64,000 bases of DNA from Helichrysum umbraculigerum (Eukaryota; Streptophyta; Magnoliopsida; Asterales; Asteraceae). Below are positions 1 through 10,339 of this stretch, one piece after another. A program made the translations under genes and the position numbers. A model generated the notes under the pieces. The model was given only the letters and a program-made list of their open reading frames with translations. It did not search any database and was not told the DNA's origin. The stretch is taken from positions 1 through 64,000 of the forward strand of contig CATIUR010000012.1 in assembly GCA_949592205.1 (NCBI GenBank), in the 5' to 3' direction. Position 1 is the stretch's first letter; the number at the start of each line of letters is the position of its first letter.

Positions 1-660
1 ACACCCATGTATACGAGTACTAATAGTACGCACTTCGATGCATAATAACAACGGTTAATATCACAGTGATGTAAATCGATACATGTGAACACCCATGTGT
101 ACGAGTACTAATAGTACGCACTTCGATGCATCATAACGTCGGTTAAAATCATAGTGCTGTATATCGATACATGTTAACACCCATGTGTACGAGTACTAAT
201 AGTACGCACTTCGATGCATCATAACAACGGTTAATATCACAATGATTTAAATCGATACATGTGAACACCCATGTGTACGAGTACTAATAGTATGCACTTC
301 GATGCATCATAACAACGGTTAATATCACAATGATTTAAATCGATACATGTGAACACCCATGTGTACGAGTACTAATAGTACGCACTTTGATGCATCATAA
401 AATTGGTTAATAACATAGTGATGTATATCGATACATGTTAACACCCATGTGTATGAGTACTAATAGTACACACTTCGATCATCATAACAACGGTTAATAT
501 CACAGTGATGTAAAATCGGTACATGTGAACACCCATTTATACGAGTACTAATAGTACGCACTTTGATGCATCATAACATCGGTTAAAATCATAGTGATGT
601 GTATCGATACATGTTAACACCCATGTGTACTAGTACTAATAGTACGCACTTTGATGCATG
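1..660. repeat. 88-bp tandem repeat array, cut by the window edge
   Basis: Eight monomers begin at 1, 89, 177, 265, 353, 441, 529 and 617, so the period is a constant 88 bp. Shared words are ACACCCATG, GAGTACTAATAGTA and CGATGCATCATAAC. Copies differ by scattered substitutions, mostly transitions; the last is truncated near 660. Related but more diverged copies recur at 2978-3410 and 4640-5800, so the array belongs to the surrounding transposon-like unit rather than to a centromeric satellite. It continues left of the window. Confidence 0.95.
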
Positions 661-848
661 TTAAATAAATGCTATCAAGTATAGTATTAACAGACACACA
701 TGTACACACATGTAATATATGTAAAAACAGAATATAGTAGTATACCATATAATTCTTATAGAATATTAACATATGTCCTTAAATTTCTACAATAACATCT
801 TTAAAGTAGTATCCATTGTATTACTAGTAAAATCATAAAAGTATCATA

Positions 849-2233
849 CTAAAAGACATCCTTCTTTCTGCATTCAGACAACTCTCTTGAAATGCATAAA
901 CATTGTCCATTTGAAATGAGATGAAGTTTTACCCTTTCTGTCAGACCATAACGCTTATCAAAACATTCCATGTCCTCTAAGAATTCTTCCTTCAAAAGAT
1001 TTAAATCGCTAAGCATTATCTTTGTTACATACTTTTTTCTTAGGTCTTCAAGTTGGTTATTCTGCTCTGTTCCTTCAACAGTCATTCCACAATTCCAATT
1101 CATCTCACCCCTATAGTTTTCCATGTGCTTCATCATTAGAACTCCATATCCGAAGTGGTGTTCTGATGTTCTCCAATTCATTGTTTTTCTCTTCGGAACA
1201 ACAAACCTTATCAAGTTGGCTCTTGGATGTGCCACTTCACTCAAGTACTTATCAAACAAATGTCTCTGTAATTGAATTCTGTTATTAGTTATTTACATTA
1301 ACATATAAAATGTATGTACATAAATATTAATATTTTTGCTTACTATTAGGAATGGTGTGCCGCCGTACTTAACATGAAACTCAACTGCAGCTTTACTGTG
1401 ATCGATAACTTCTGTTTCTGTTGCTCTCAAATTGAAACTTATTATAAAGTTCATCGTTTTATTTAAAACTTGGAAGAACACCTGCATCAACATGTATGTT
1501 AACATTCATCATGAATCATACTATTTTTTATTAATGTTTATATCACATACCATATCAATTAGAGTTGATCTATAATCCGTATCCTCAGAAGTTGTTGTTT
1601 GTTTAACAACTTTAGTTTTAAATTCAACATGCGTATCATCATTATAAGCATCAGTAGTAAGCATGCTTGCATTCTGCAATTTCAATTTTAAGTATTTTGT
1701 AATTGTTAATATAATAATACTTGAAATTGTTTGCAAATATAATTTTACTTACCAATATTGTACTTGGGAAAAAATATCTTGACGTATGCTCTTTTCCTAG
1801 CAACCTTTGTTCTCTGTTAAGTATTATTGCCCAGCAATTAATTACTTTGTTAGAGATACACGTTTAATGTAGCAAAGTAGCAGCTTCAATCCTTGTCAAC
1901 GACATTCCGCTTTTGGTAGTGAAGATTGGTCTCCTGTTTACGAATATATATAAATAAAGTTTAAAATGTATAAATAATCTAAAAATTGTAAACAACAAAA
2001 CAGTGAAATTCTTACCTTGGTGCATCAACAAAACAGTGAATGAAGGTAGACACATCCTTTTCCGTTTCTATCAGATCAGCCTTTATGTTGACTTCTTCCT
2101 TTTCATATGGCAATCTTGAAGGCCATGGTATTTCATCTTCGATGTCAAGGTCAAATGATTGGGTATCTGATGTGTCAAATACCTTTTTTTTTTTTTTTTT
2201 TAAATCATAAGAATTCTTTTCATATTCCACCAA
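849..2233 (-). pseudogene. Ulp1-like (C48) cysteine protease gene, decayed
   Basis: Minus-strand exon blocks fit the C-terminal half of transposon-borne Ulp1/SUMO-protease-like genes. The last exon (about 1265-849) reads FDKYLSEVAHPRANLI, then NWRTSEHHFGYGVLMMKHME. The preceding exon (about 1481-1344) reads NFIISFNLRATETEVIDHS, with a GTAAGC donor at 1343 and a TGCAG acceptor near 1482. Two further exon-like blocks lie at about 1674-1552 (donor ATG/GTATGT) and 2233-2012. In the family the catalytic triad is His, Asp, Cys. Here the Cys in the usual DCG(V/I) position is Tyr (GYGV), and the usual HW/HY position reads MN, while the Asp of VID survives. The product is therefore predicted to be inactive. 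It belongs to the left element and reads away from the leader at 6140. Family call is fairly secure for the last two exons and weak for the upstream blocks. Confidence 0.7.
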
Positions 2234-2325
2234 ATAAGGTTTAAAATGTCACAATTAAGATAACCGGTTTCACTTTAAAACTTCAAAAAAAGCTTCACTT
2301 TATTGATTCATAAACCTCAAATAAC

Positions 2326-2990
2326 CTATGACCACCTAAAGATGTACGAGCTTTTTAAAAATCCTGCTAATGATCTTGATCTGCACAAGCTCTTATCTTT
2401 AACATCAATGGAGTCAAAAGAATCAATATTTCGTGATTTTAAAAGACATCCATCTTTAGACACTTGTTCAAGTTCTTCTTTTAAACCAATAGTTAACCCA
2501 TTTTGTTCCTTCGTCATAATTAAACAATAGATACGAAACGTAAGTTCATATAATTAAACATAATATATGTAAGTTCATATTGATTTCTAACATCATAAGA
2601 TTGTCATGACAAAACATAACATAATAACATAGCGTATCATTTTCAAAGTACACTCAGTTCCAAATCACAACCTTTACCAGACAAAGTGTGCTTTAATGTT
2701 GAGGGAGAATGACCTGGGGTCTTAAAATTGTGAAGGCCAAGCAAAATTATATCCTGTGATTTAGGATTCACGAAGTGTGCTTGAATTGTGAGGGAGCCAT
2801 TCTTGGGTACAGCAATCACAAATCTCTTGAGCGGAATTGGGCCAGATTTATCCAGCGGAAGTAGCGAAATCAGGCCTGGCATTGGTGGATAAGACGAATA
2901 GAGTAATGCATTGTAGTAACTTTTCACAATAGGATCACAACGATAAGGAAATTCATCTCCATAAAAAGCAAATATTTTTCATAGTAAGAC
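2326..2990 (-). pseudogene. Unrecognised exon-like fragments inside the left element
   Basis: Two minus-strand open blocks sit between the protease exons and the next repeat array. The larger (about 2976-2643) stays open without a start codon upstream of its first Met and reads FAFYGDEFPYRCDPIV, PPMPGLISLLPLDKSGP, then GSLTIQAHFVNPKSQDI. The residue mix looks like a globular plant protein, not low-complexity DNA. The smaller (2517-2326) reads EELEQVSKDGCLLKSRNIDS. I do not recognise either family. They could be captured host exons or part of the transposon's own gene. A BLASTP search of both blocks would settle this. Confidence 0.4.
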
Positions 2991-3410
2991 ACACGTGTAT
3001 GACTACTCATAGTATGCACTGTGATTCATCTTAAGATAGGTTTACATCAGAGTTATGTTTATTGATACATTTTAACACCCATGTGGTTACTTTGAGCAGC
3101 TCACGCATGTTTGTTCAATTTGGCCCACAAATAGTAAGCACTACGGTGCATCTTAACAGAAATTACATTGTAGTGATATATTTCGATACATAGTAAGACA
3201 CATGTGTATGACTACTCATAGTATGCACTGTGATTCATCTTAAGATAGGTTTACATAAGAGTTATGTTTATTGATACATTTTAACACCCATGTCGATACT
3301 ATGCGCTCTGGTGCATCTTAACATAAGTCTAATTGTAGTGATGCATATTCATACATATTAACATCCATGTGGATGAGTTCTAAATTATAGCCATCTAATA
3401 TATATTTTGT
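2978..3410. repeat. Diverged tandem repeats related to the 88-bp family
   Basis: Units of about 90-100 bp share GACTACTCATAGTATGCACT, GATTCATCTTAAGATAGG and ACACCCATGT with the array at 1-660. Two units (about 2990-3080 and 3190-3290) are nearly identical to each other. Divergence from the first array shows an older or separately evolving block. Confidence 0.8.
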
Positions 3411-3439
3411 TTGAAATTAGGTTCAATGGCCATTAAATC

Positions 3440-3860
3440 ACTAATACATAATCAGTATAAACAATCGCGATGAATAATATTCAACTGTTTTTGAATCCGT
3501 AATAAATGAATAATTTCTTAATCTTAACTTTATGAGTATTTAGTATTAATCATATAACAAACACCAGAGTGAATATCATTCATCAAAATTATAATTGGTA
3601 ATCTGTAACAGTCATCATCTACAAGTAACAGATAATTCTTAAATATACACTAATATTGATTTTTTTTCAGATCATATAATCAATTAATAACATTATTTAA
3701 GCAATTTGCAGCTACTAATATTTAATTTTACGAATTAGGTTTACCTCGTTCGTCAATTTTGTCCGCTTTTCTTTCGAATCTTTCGCCATTGATGAATCTC
3801 GTTTTTGTTGAATAAATCCCGTTTGAAGTTAACTGGAACTGAATTAGATCTTGTTTATGC
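3440..3860 (-). repeat. Duplicated intron/first-exon module, copy 1
   Basis: This block and 5810-6200 share order and sequence: AT-rich DNA with CAATCATCATCTACAA-like words, then TTTACCTCGTTCGTC, then GCCATTGATGAA. On the minus strand the shared part reads as ATG at 3789 (MAKDSKEKRTKLTNE) with a GTAAAC donor after 3745. Both copies lie directly right of satellite-like repeats, so the duplicated unit seems to be tandem repeat plus first exon. Confidence 0.65.
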
Positions 3861-3937
3861 AAAGTATCGGACTCTCATTGAACCAGATTCTCACGATCAT
3901 ATATGTCTTTCCGTAAGAAAGCTAAGAAGACACCAGC

Positions 3938-4405
3938 TTACCAGTAACTCGGCTTGTTTGAGTTCCAATTTCTAAAGTTCAAGCTTCTCATTTGTTGATC
4001 ATATTCTGTTTCAGCATTCTGTATAGCCTTTTCAGCAGCATCAAGACCAACCTCTACTTGATGCAAACATGCACTGACCTCTCCCATCTTCATCATGCCT
4101 TCAAGAACCTCCCTGTAATGCACAACATGAATTCAATAAGTGTATATACTAACACCATCAAACTACAGAAAGTTCTGAATTACTGCTCAATTGAACTTCC
4201 ATGAAAAATAACCAATAATAGAGCAGAAGAAAAATGTGGATGAACGTTGGCTTTCGTTTTCAAAGTTCAACTAAATACTTCCTTTCCAAGACATAGAATA
4301 ATTGAAAACAAAATGATACAATAAAGTTGGTACAAACTTGCGCAAGGCTTTAAACATGAGAGGTATGTCAGCACCAGATGTTACACCAGGAATCTCCTTC
4401 ATCAT
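3938..4405 (-). CDS. Captured two-exon ORF, 80 codons, family unknown
   Basis: Exon 1 is 4405-4338 (68 nt) and begins MMKEIPGVTSGADIPLMFK, preceded in frame by a TAA. Exon 2 is 4112-3938 (175 nt) and reads EVLEGMMKMGEVSACLHQ, then GLDAAEKAIQNAETEYDQQ, ending in a stop. The intron has a GTTTGT donor and an ATTACAG acceptor, and the summed exon length is a multiple of three, so the joined frame is open throughout. The predicted protein is acidic and helix-prone with no signal peptide or membrane segment. I do not recognise the family. It sits inside the left element between repeat blocks, which suggests a captured host gene fragment. Intactness after capture is notable, but 80 codons can stay open by chance or youth. 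Confidence 0.45.
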
Positions 4406-4639
4406 TGATTACCAACAGGACAATTTACTTTCCATTTACATGTGCTTCTGATAGTTTAGAAATCTCTGATTTTTTTTTTCCTTTTATGTTTTGAAAAAGA
4501 AGATCGTAGGATCACAGGAAGAAATTGTAGAGGAAGAAAGGATAAGGTGGAGATATAGTATATTTGGTTGGTGGAGCGTACATACACAAATATATAAGTG
4601 ATTAATGTGTATCATGATAAGGTCAACAACTCACATTTA

Positions 4640-5800
4640 TTCAATATTTTAACAGGCCCAACAGCCCATAAATGTTGAGCAGCCCACACGTCTGTTCTAT
4701 CCAGCCCACAATAGTATGCACTGCGGTGCATCTTAACATAACATTATATCACTTTACTTTGTAGTGATGTATATCGATAATATTTTGGCACACTTGTGGA
4801 TGAGTATTAATAGTATGCACTTTGATGCATCTTATGATATGTTTTACATTTAGTGATGTAAATTGATAGATGTTGACACCCATTTGGGTAAGAATTAATA
4901 GTATGCCCCGTGATGCATCTTAACATAAGTTTACATCATAGCGATAGTCGCAAATAACTTACTATCTAATATATAGCTAACAAATATTTTAATGCATATC
5001 GATAATATTTTTGCACCCATGTGGATGAGTATTAATAGTATGCATTTTAATGCATCTTAAGATAGGTGTTTACATCTAATGATGTATATTGATACATGTT
5101 TGACTGTGGGTGAGTATTAATACTATGCACTATGATGCATCTTAACATAAGTTTACATCATAGCGATAGTCGTAAAGAACTTACTATCTAATATATAGCT
5201 AACAAATATTTTAATGTATATCGATAATATTTTAGCACCCATGTGGATGACTATTAATAGTATGCATTTTAATACATCTTAAGATAGGTGTTTACATCTA
5301 GTGATGTATATTGATACATGTTTGACTGTGGGTGAGTATTAATACTGTGCACTGTGATGCATCTTAACATAAGTTTACATCGTAGCGATTGTCGTAAACT
5401 ACTTACTTAAGATTTCATAAACAAAATAGTTGTGGTACCAACCTAGTCAAGATTCTATAACAACATAGTCAACCTACCTATCTACTTAAGATTGAAAAAT
5501 AACATGTCCATGTATCATATTACTCAAGATATTTAAGTAACACACATGTGTATGAGTACTCATAGTATGCACTACGATGCATCTTAAGACAGGTTTACAT
5601 CGGAGTTATGTTTCATTGATACATGTTAACACCCATGTGGATAAGTATAATAGTATGCACTCCGGTGCATCTTAACAAAAATCTACATTGTAATGATGCA
5701 TATTCATACATATTAACATCCATGTGGATGAGTACTAATAGTATGCACTGTGGTTCATCTTAACATAAGTTTACATTCTAATGATGTACTAATAATATGC
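4640..5800. repeat. Satellite-like tandem repeats with a 222-bp higher-order unit
   Basis: Repeated words are GAGTATTAATAGTATGCA, TGATGCATCTTAACATAAG and GTGATGTATATTGATACATG. Basic units of about 90-110 bp belong to the same family as 1-660. A larger unit carrying ACTATCTAATATATAGC starts at 4961 and again at 5183 (222 bp). The block flanks the second first-exon module, and on the minus strand it would lie in intron 1. Confidence 0.85.
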
Positions 5801-5809
5801 TACTCAGTG

Positions 5810-6200
5810 AGTAATACTCAATTTCTTTCGCAAAAGCATACATAATTTGCAAGTGCATTTAATTTTTACGATTATTTTCTATAATTCATCTAATAAACAA
5901 GTACGTAAATATTTTTCATCAAATTTGAGATGTGTAATATATAATCAGTAGCAATCATCATCTACAACTAAATAAGTTATACATACAGTAATATTCATTA
6001 AATTCATCTCATATATTTTCTATTAACAAAATTATTTTATCTATTTACAATCAGAATTACAAATCGTGTGATACATATATAAAAAAATTATTTTACCTCG
6101 TTCGTCGATTTTTTTTCCCTTTTTCATTTGAATCTTTAGCCATTGATGAAGACCTTTTCTGTTGATTGAATCGCTATTCAATGCAATTTACAATGAATCA
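5810..6200 (-). repeat. Duplicated intron/first-exon module, copy 2
   Basis: Partner of 3440-3860: same succession of AT-rich DNA, TTTTACCTCGTTCGTCGATT and GCCATTGATGAAGA. This copy is nearer the element end and probably is the original leader. Confidence 0.65.
6097..6143 (-). CDS. Putative first coding exon of the left element's gene
   Basis: On the minus strand ATG at 6143 opens MAKDSNEKGKKNRRTR, a short lysine/arginine-rich stretch, followed immediately by a GTAAAA donor. The mirrored module copy at 3789-3745 keeps the same start, a similar basic peptide and a GTAAAC donor. This conservation is the main reason to believe the exon. It may be the N-terminus of the Ulp1-like gene; the joining exons were not traced. 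Confidence 0.4.
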
Positions 6201-6456
6201 GAGAGTTTTGGAATCTCTATGGTGATTTTACGCTTTTGATTTCGTTGTTGGAAACCCTAATTTAGCTGCTGTGTTTGATTTTGCATCGCGTTAATCGAAT
6301 GAATGTGAGAGTATGAGTCGCGTGAGTTTGTTGTAGTGAATGAATAGAATTGTAATCTGACCAAACTACCCCTCTGCCTTTTTAATTAGGTTGATGAGAT
6401 GGACCCCCCAGATTAACTTCCCCCTTCCCCCAATTTTGTTACTTCCCCCTAGATCA

Positions 6457-6462
<6 letters not shown>

Positions 6463-6510
<48 letters not shown>
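6463..6510. repeat. (TA)24 microsatellite at the junction of two elements
   Basis: Pure TA tract. On both sides the flanking DNA reads outward as related element ends (GGGTAGTGATC... to the left, GTGGGAGGATCC... to the right), so the tract is probably the shared insertion target. Confidence 0.95.
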
Positions 6511-6513
<3 letters not shown>

Positions 6514-7226
6514 GGAGGATCCAGAGGGAAGCCCTTAATCTTAGGGAAGGGGGGAAGTGCCTGCACAGCCGTTAGATCAGTTCAATTTAGTATTTCCAGC
6601 GCCTGTTTTGTGTCAACTTCCGTTCAAGTGTGTTTGCAGGGACAAGGGTAATATTGTCAATTTACGTTCTACTTTCTTTTTTCTTTTTTTTTTATCTTAT
6701 CTTATACTACAATATATTAGAATAGAATTAGGTATTAATTAATTAAAAAAGTGTATGCTGTAATATCAGTATGGCATACTTCGTAAACCAATCCTCATTC
6801 TCTCCTTCGCAATTATTAATTGATTCCATTAACCGATTCAAATTACTAAACAATTCTAGGTAAGAGATTTTGTAATTTTTGTGTTTATGATTCCAATTGT
6901 GATTTCAATCGTTTATTTTTTTCGCTTTTTCATCGATTTCACTTGTTTTTGTTTTTATTTCGATTATTTTGATTTCGATTGTAAATACGTTTTGATTTTT
7001 GTTTTATTGATTTGTATCATTCTTCTTTAGATTATATTTAGTATAGATGTTCATTGTTCTATTTTTTAGGTTTTAAATTTTTGTAATTGTGTTTTGCAGC
7101 TGTTGTGATGAAATCTAGCTCCAATGTCCTGTTAGAGTCGAATTCAGATGATCGTCATTCTACGGGTAAGCTATTCACAAAGTATAATTTCAATGTTGCA
7201 AACTAATTTGTTCATGACGTTTTTCT
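6511..7226. other. Left terminal region of the element, no gene seen
   Basis: About 150 bp of GC-richer terminal DNA (purine runs, then CAGCCGTTAGATCAG), followed by T-rich DNA typical of a plant leader or intron. GCAGCTGTTGTGATGAAATC near 7096 looks like an acceptor followed by a short open stretch with a Ser-rich reading, but no exon chain could be built. Confidence 0.4.
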
Positions 7227-8110
7227 CAGTTAATGATAATATTACTTGTGATGAATATTATCTATTGTTGATATATGTGTGTATTTAATTTGTTTCTGGA
7301 TGTTTATAATATTGTTTTGGTAGCTCCTATGATATCATCTAGTTCCAATGTTCCTTTACAATCGAATTCATATCAGTTAAAGATAATATTACTTGTGATG
7401 AATATTATCTTTTATTAATATCTGTGTGTATTTAATTTGTTTGTGGATGTTTATAATGTTGTTTTGGTAGCTTCTATGATATCTTCTAGTTGCAATCGAA
7501 TTCATATGTTTTTTTTTGTTGTTGTTGTTGCTTAGAATGTTTATTAGTGAGTATTTAGTTGCAAGTATCTGTTACTAAGTCTCATGTTTACTAAATATTA
7601 ATGAATTGTAATCCCATGGCCGATAGTTTACTGTTAATGCAGTTTTTGATAGCGATATAGAAAGTAAATTAGCGTTAGCTACATGTTTATTTCTTTATCT
7701 TCCTTGTTTTGATTATGCTTTTCTCTGTATATTATTTGCTTTTGTGGTTATTGTATAAGTTATATGGATGTTTATACTAGATGTATTCTAATTATTTTAA
7801 TTTTCATATCAGTTGAAGATAATATTACTTGTGATGAATATTATCTTTCATTAATATTAGTGTATTTTATTTGTTTGTGGATGTTTATAATGTAGTTTTG
7901 GTAGCTTCTATGATATCTTTTAGTTCCAATGTTCCTTTATAATCCATTTCATATGGCTTTTGTTGTTGTTGTTGTTGTTGTTGCTGCTGCTGCTTAGAAT
8001 GTTTGTTAATGAGTATTTAGTTGCAATTATCTGTTACTAAAAGTCTCATGCTTACTAATTGTTAATGAATTGTAATCCTATGGCTGATAGTTTACTCTTA
8101 ATGCAGTTTT
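7227..8110. repeat. Internal direct duplications of about 140 and 300 bp
   Basis: A module of about 140 bp starting CAGTTAA/GAAGATAATATTAC and containing GATGAATATTATCT and GGTAGCTTCTATGATATC occurs at about 7227-7370, 7371-7509 and 7810-7955. The second and third copies are each followed by a shared extension (GCTTAGAATGTTTRTTA, TTAATGAATTGTAATCC, ATAGTTTACT) to about 7650 and 8110. This gives a triplication nested in a larger duplication. Confidence 0.85.
7961..7995. repeat. GTT/GCT trinucleotide microsatellite
   Basis: Uninterrupted GTT units followed by GCT units. The orthologous position in the upstream duplicate (about 7515-7532) has a shorter GTT run, so the tract expanded after duplication. 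Confidence 0.9.
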
Positions 8111-9163
8111 TCATAACTTTTCACCGTATATTATTTGTTTTTATGGTTTTTGTGTAAGTTAGATGCCATGCTAGATGTATTCTAATTATGTTAATATTCA
8201 TTAATGAATATTTGGTCAAATTCATCTTATTAGTCAATAAGTATTGAATATTACTAGATAAATTTATTTTAACTACCTAATTACTTCTATATATTTTCAA
8301 AGTCATTGTTGTTTCATGGTAGTTGTTGTTTCAAGTACCATATTAGGACCAACTACTGAATAACATTATATTGTCCACTTTCTTTTTTCTATTTTGAAGG
8401 CTCTATGCTCATTTTCACAACCTCCTATCATCTGCTTCTTTTGAAATTTCTTTCTCAATCTCACTCTCCTGATTTGTGCCTTTGTTACTTCTCTTACTGC
8501 TTTGGTTCCCAAATGTCGATAATGTATATATAATTTCTTGTTCGGCGTCAATATGTAGGTTGTGTACAATTTGTATTTAAATTGATTTTTTTTGCTCTTC
8601 GTTCCATAGAATATTCACGGTATAACATTTGTGTCCCCCTTCCAGAATCTTGTGTTGAAGTTTGCATACAGTTGGTAGATATCTAATAAAACTTATGATT
8701 AACTACTAACTAGAGGTGGTACATTTTACCTATTTACTTATAAATGGGTCAATTTGAGATTCGGATTACTTTTAATTTCAATAGGTGTCAAAAGATAAAT
8801 ATAAATATATAGATACATAAAGTAAGGAAGAGCTAGAATGAATCAAATTGGTTGAATGGGTGAAATTTGTCAAAAGTCACCCAAAAGACATATTACCTTC
8901 GTCCATACAAATCTACCAACTCAAACCAAGACACCTGCCCAGACCATATCAGCTCAATGATTTCATCCATTTTGGCTGGGAAGTGCATTTTTTTGGGGAA
9001 GAGGGAAGCGTTATTATTCATCAAGAGACATATTACCTTCGTCCATACAAATCTCACAAAAACGATCTGAAATTTAGTAAATGTTAATCATAATCAATGC
9101 TATAATTTTAAGCCTCCTTAATAAATTCTTTCTACAAGTTATAACATCAATCTATGAATATTA
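8111..9163. other. AT-rich noncoding interior; one pair of direct repeats
   Basis: No coding signal recognised. The word GACATATTACCTTCGTCCAT occurs at about 8888 and again about 138 bp downstream, with further matching bases. The short open frames here are low-complexity and share no frame between the two copies. Confidence 0.5.
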
Positions 9164-9480
9164 GACCTAAAATCTTTGATATTCATCACGGTGAATATTA
9201 GTTAACATTCATTGTGATGAATGTTAAAATTAAAATTATTTTTCAAATAATGTGATATTTTAACATTCATCGTGATGAATGTTAGTTAACATTCATCACG
9301 GTGAATGTTAACAATTTATTGAATAAATATTATGACTTAAAAACGAAATCCATTTGTTAATATATTCTTTATAGCATCGATTTTGATTACTATTAATTGG
9401 TAAAAATAATTTTTTATAATATTCATTTCGATGAATATTAAGTAATAATTAATATTCATTTTGATGAATATTAAATATTT
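9164..9480. repeat. Cluster of ATTCATC/GATGAAT palindromic motifs
   Basis: TTAACATTCATC and its complement GATGAATGTTA recur back to back, for example at 9200-9227 and 9258-9310, where four arms form two adjacent palindromes. Looser ATTCAT..ATGAAT pairs follow to about 9470. The same ATTCATCNNNGTGAATAAT word builds the tandem arrays at 10040 and 12510, so the element amplifies one motif in several ways. Confidence 0.75.
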
Positions 9481-9652
9481 TTTTCTTTGGTATGAACTTA
9501 AGTGATCATAGTTCATATGTGGCAATATAGAAATTTTAAGATAATACCCACATGAGAAAAAAGTGGTTGTCTTTCTATAAGCTTTCCCATTTACTATTAA
9601 AATCAATAGTAAGAAGGGGCCTTAAAATCTTTTTACAGTAATCACCAAGAAA

Positions 9653-10035
9653 TTAACATGAGAAACAAGGGGCTTCCATTGTATCAGCTTCAAAAAAAGT
9701 TAATTTAATGTTCAAAGCGCCTTCTAAAGAATCAAAGTTGACACTCCTTAGTATGCTATCTGGAACCTTGCTAGGCCGTGTAGTAGAGCCTTCTATCTCT
9801 GTGAGATTAAAGTCCACTTCAATCCCGACCCATTTCATGAAATGATTAGCAGCTTGTTTTCCACCTTCAACTTAACGTAATAAACTCCAATTAACGCTTC
9901 AACACCATCAGCCTGCACTGTCTTACTAGAGAGAACTCGGTATGAACTGGAATAACCCTCATAAAGCTCTCCATCCTCCAGATCATCATTGTCTTCTATA
10001 ACATATATGCACTGTTCACTATTATCAAATAACAT
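9653..10035 (-). pseudogene. DCL1: DICER-LIKE 1 fragment (RNase IIIa end and linker), frameshifted
   Basis: Minus-strand frames read SSYRVLSSKT, VEALIGVYYV, then after a frameshift near 9865 VEGGKQAANHFMKWVGIEVD, then VPDSILRSVNFDSLEGAL. From family knowledge this order matches the C-terminal part of the first RNase III domain of plant DCL1 and the start of the segment leading to the second domain. DCL2, DCL3 and DCL4 are less similar in the GVYYVEGGK..ANH..KW block. Most of the gene (helicase, PAZ, the RNase IIIb core, dsRNA-binding domains) is absent, VADVVEAL is altered to VQADGVEAL, and the frame is broken, so no enzyme can be made. The fragment lies inside the transposon-like element at 6511-13931 and looks captured. 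Which strand is transcribed is unknown. Confidence 0.75.
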
Positions 10036-10039
10036 AAAT

Positions 10040-10330
10040 CAAAGTGAATATAACATTCATCATAGCTAATAATATACTTCCACTAAATACAATTCTATTA
10101 ATATTCATCTTAGTGAAGAATACTCATCCACTTAATATAATCGAATTAAAATTTATCGAAGTAAATTTACTTTCACTAAATATAACTCAATTAATATTCA
10201 TATCATTGTATAATACTCATCCACATAATATTATTGAATTAAAACTCATCGTAGTGAATAATATAGTTCTACTAAAGATAATTCAAATAATATCCATCTC
10301 AGTGAATAATATTCATCCACTACGTATAAC
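10040..10330. repeat. Tandem repeat of about 97 bp (ATTCATC family)
   Basis: Units combine ATTCATCNNAGTGAATAAT, ATACTCATCCACTTAATAT and a weaker second half CTAAATATAACTCAATTAA. About three diverged units are present. The relative at 12510-12665 shares AATATACTTTCAC and AATATTCATCCACT. Confidence 0.8.
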
Positions 10331-10339
10331 TAGTGTAAT

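Larger units (their letters stand above)
1..6462 (-). mobile_element. Left DNA-transposon-like element (MULE/Kaonashi-like candidate), partial
   Basis: The right end, read inward on the minus strand from the TA tract at 6463, begins GGGTAGTGATCTAGGGGGAA. It resembles both ends of the neighbouring element (6511 inward and 13931 inward). Inside are, on the minus strand, a leader region, a first-exon candidate, long tandem repeats and Ulp1-like protease exons. Ulp1-like genes are known passengers of plant Mutator-like (Kaonashi-type) and CACTA elements. No transposase was recognised and the left end is outside the window, so the superfamily is an inference. Confidence 0.5.

Noticed and set aside
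1..660. CRISPR-like regular repeats
   Set aside because: Whole 88-bp monomers are repeated with no unique spacers, and the sequence is a plant nuclear genome.
1022..1288. Plus-strand open frame of 88 codons
   Set aside because: It is the complement of the Ulp1-like last exon and has no protein-like composition.
6391..6651. Open frame with a long Tyr-Ile run
   Set aside because: Created by the (TA)n microsatellite between two element ends; the same applies to the frame at 13815-14033.
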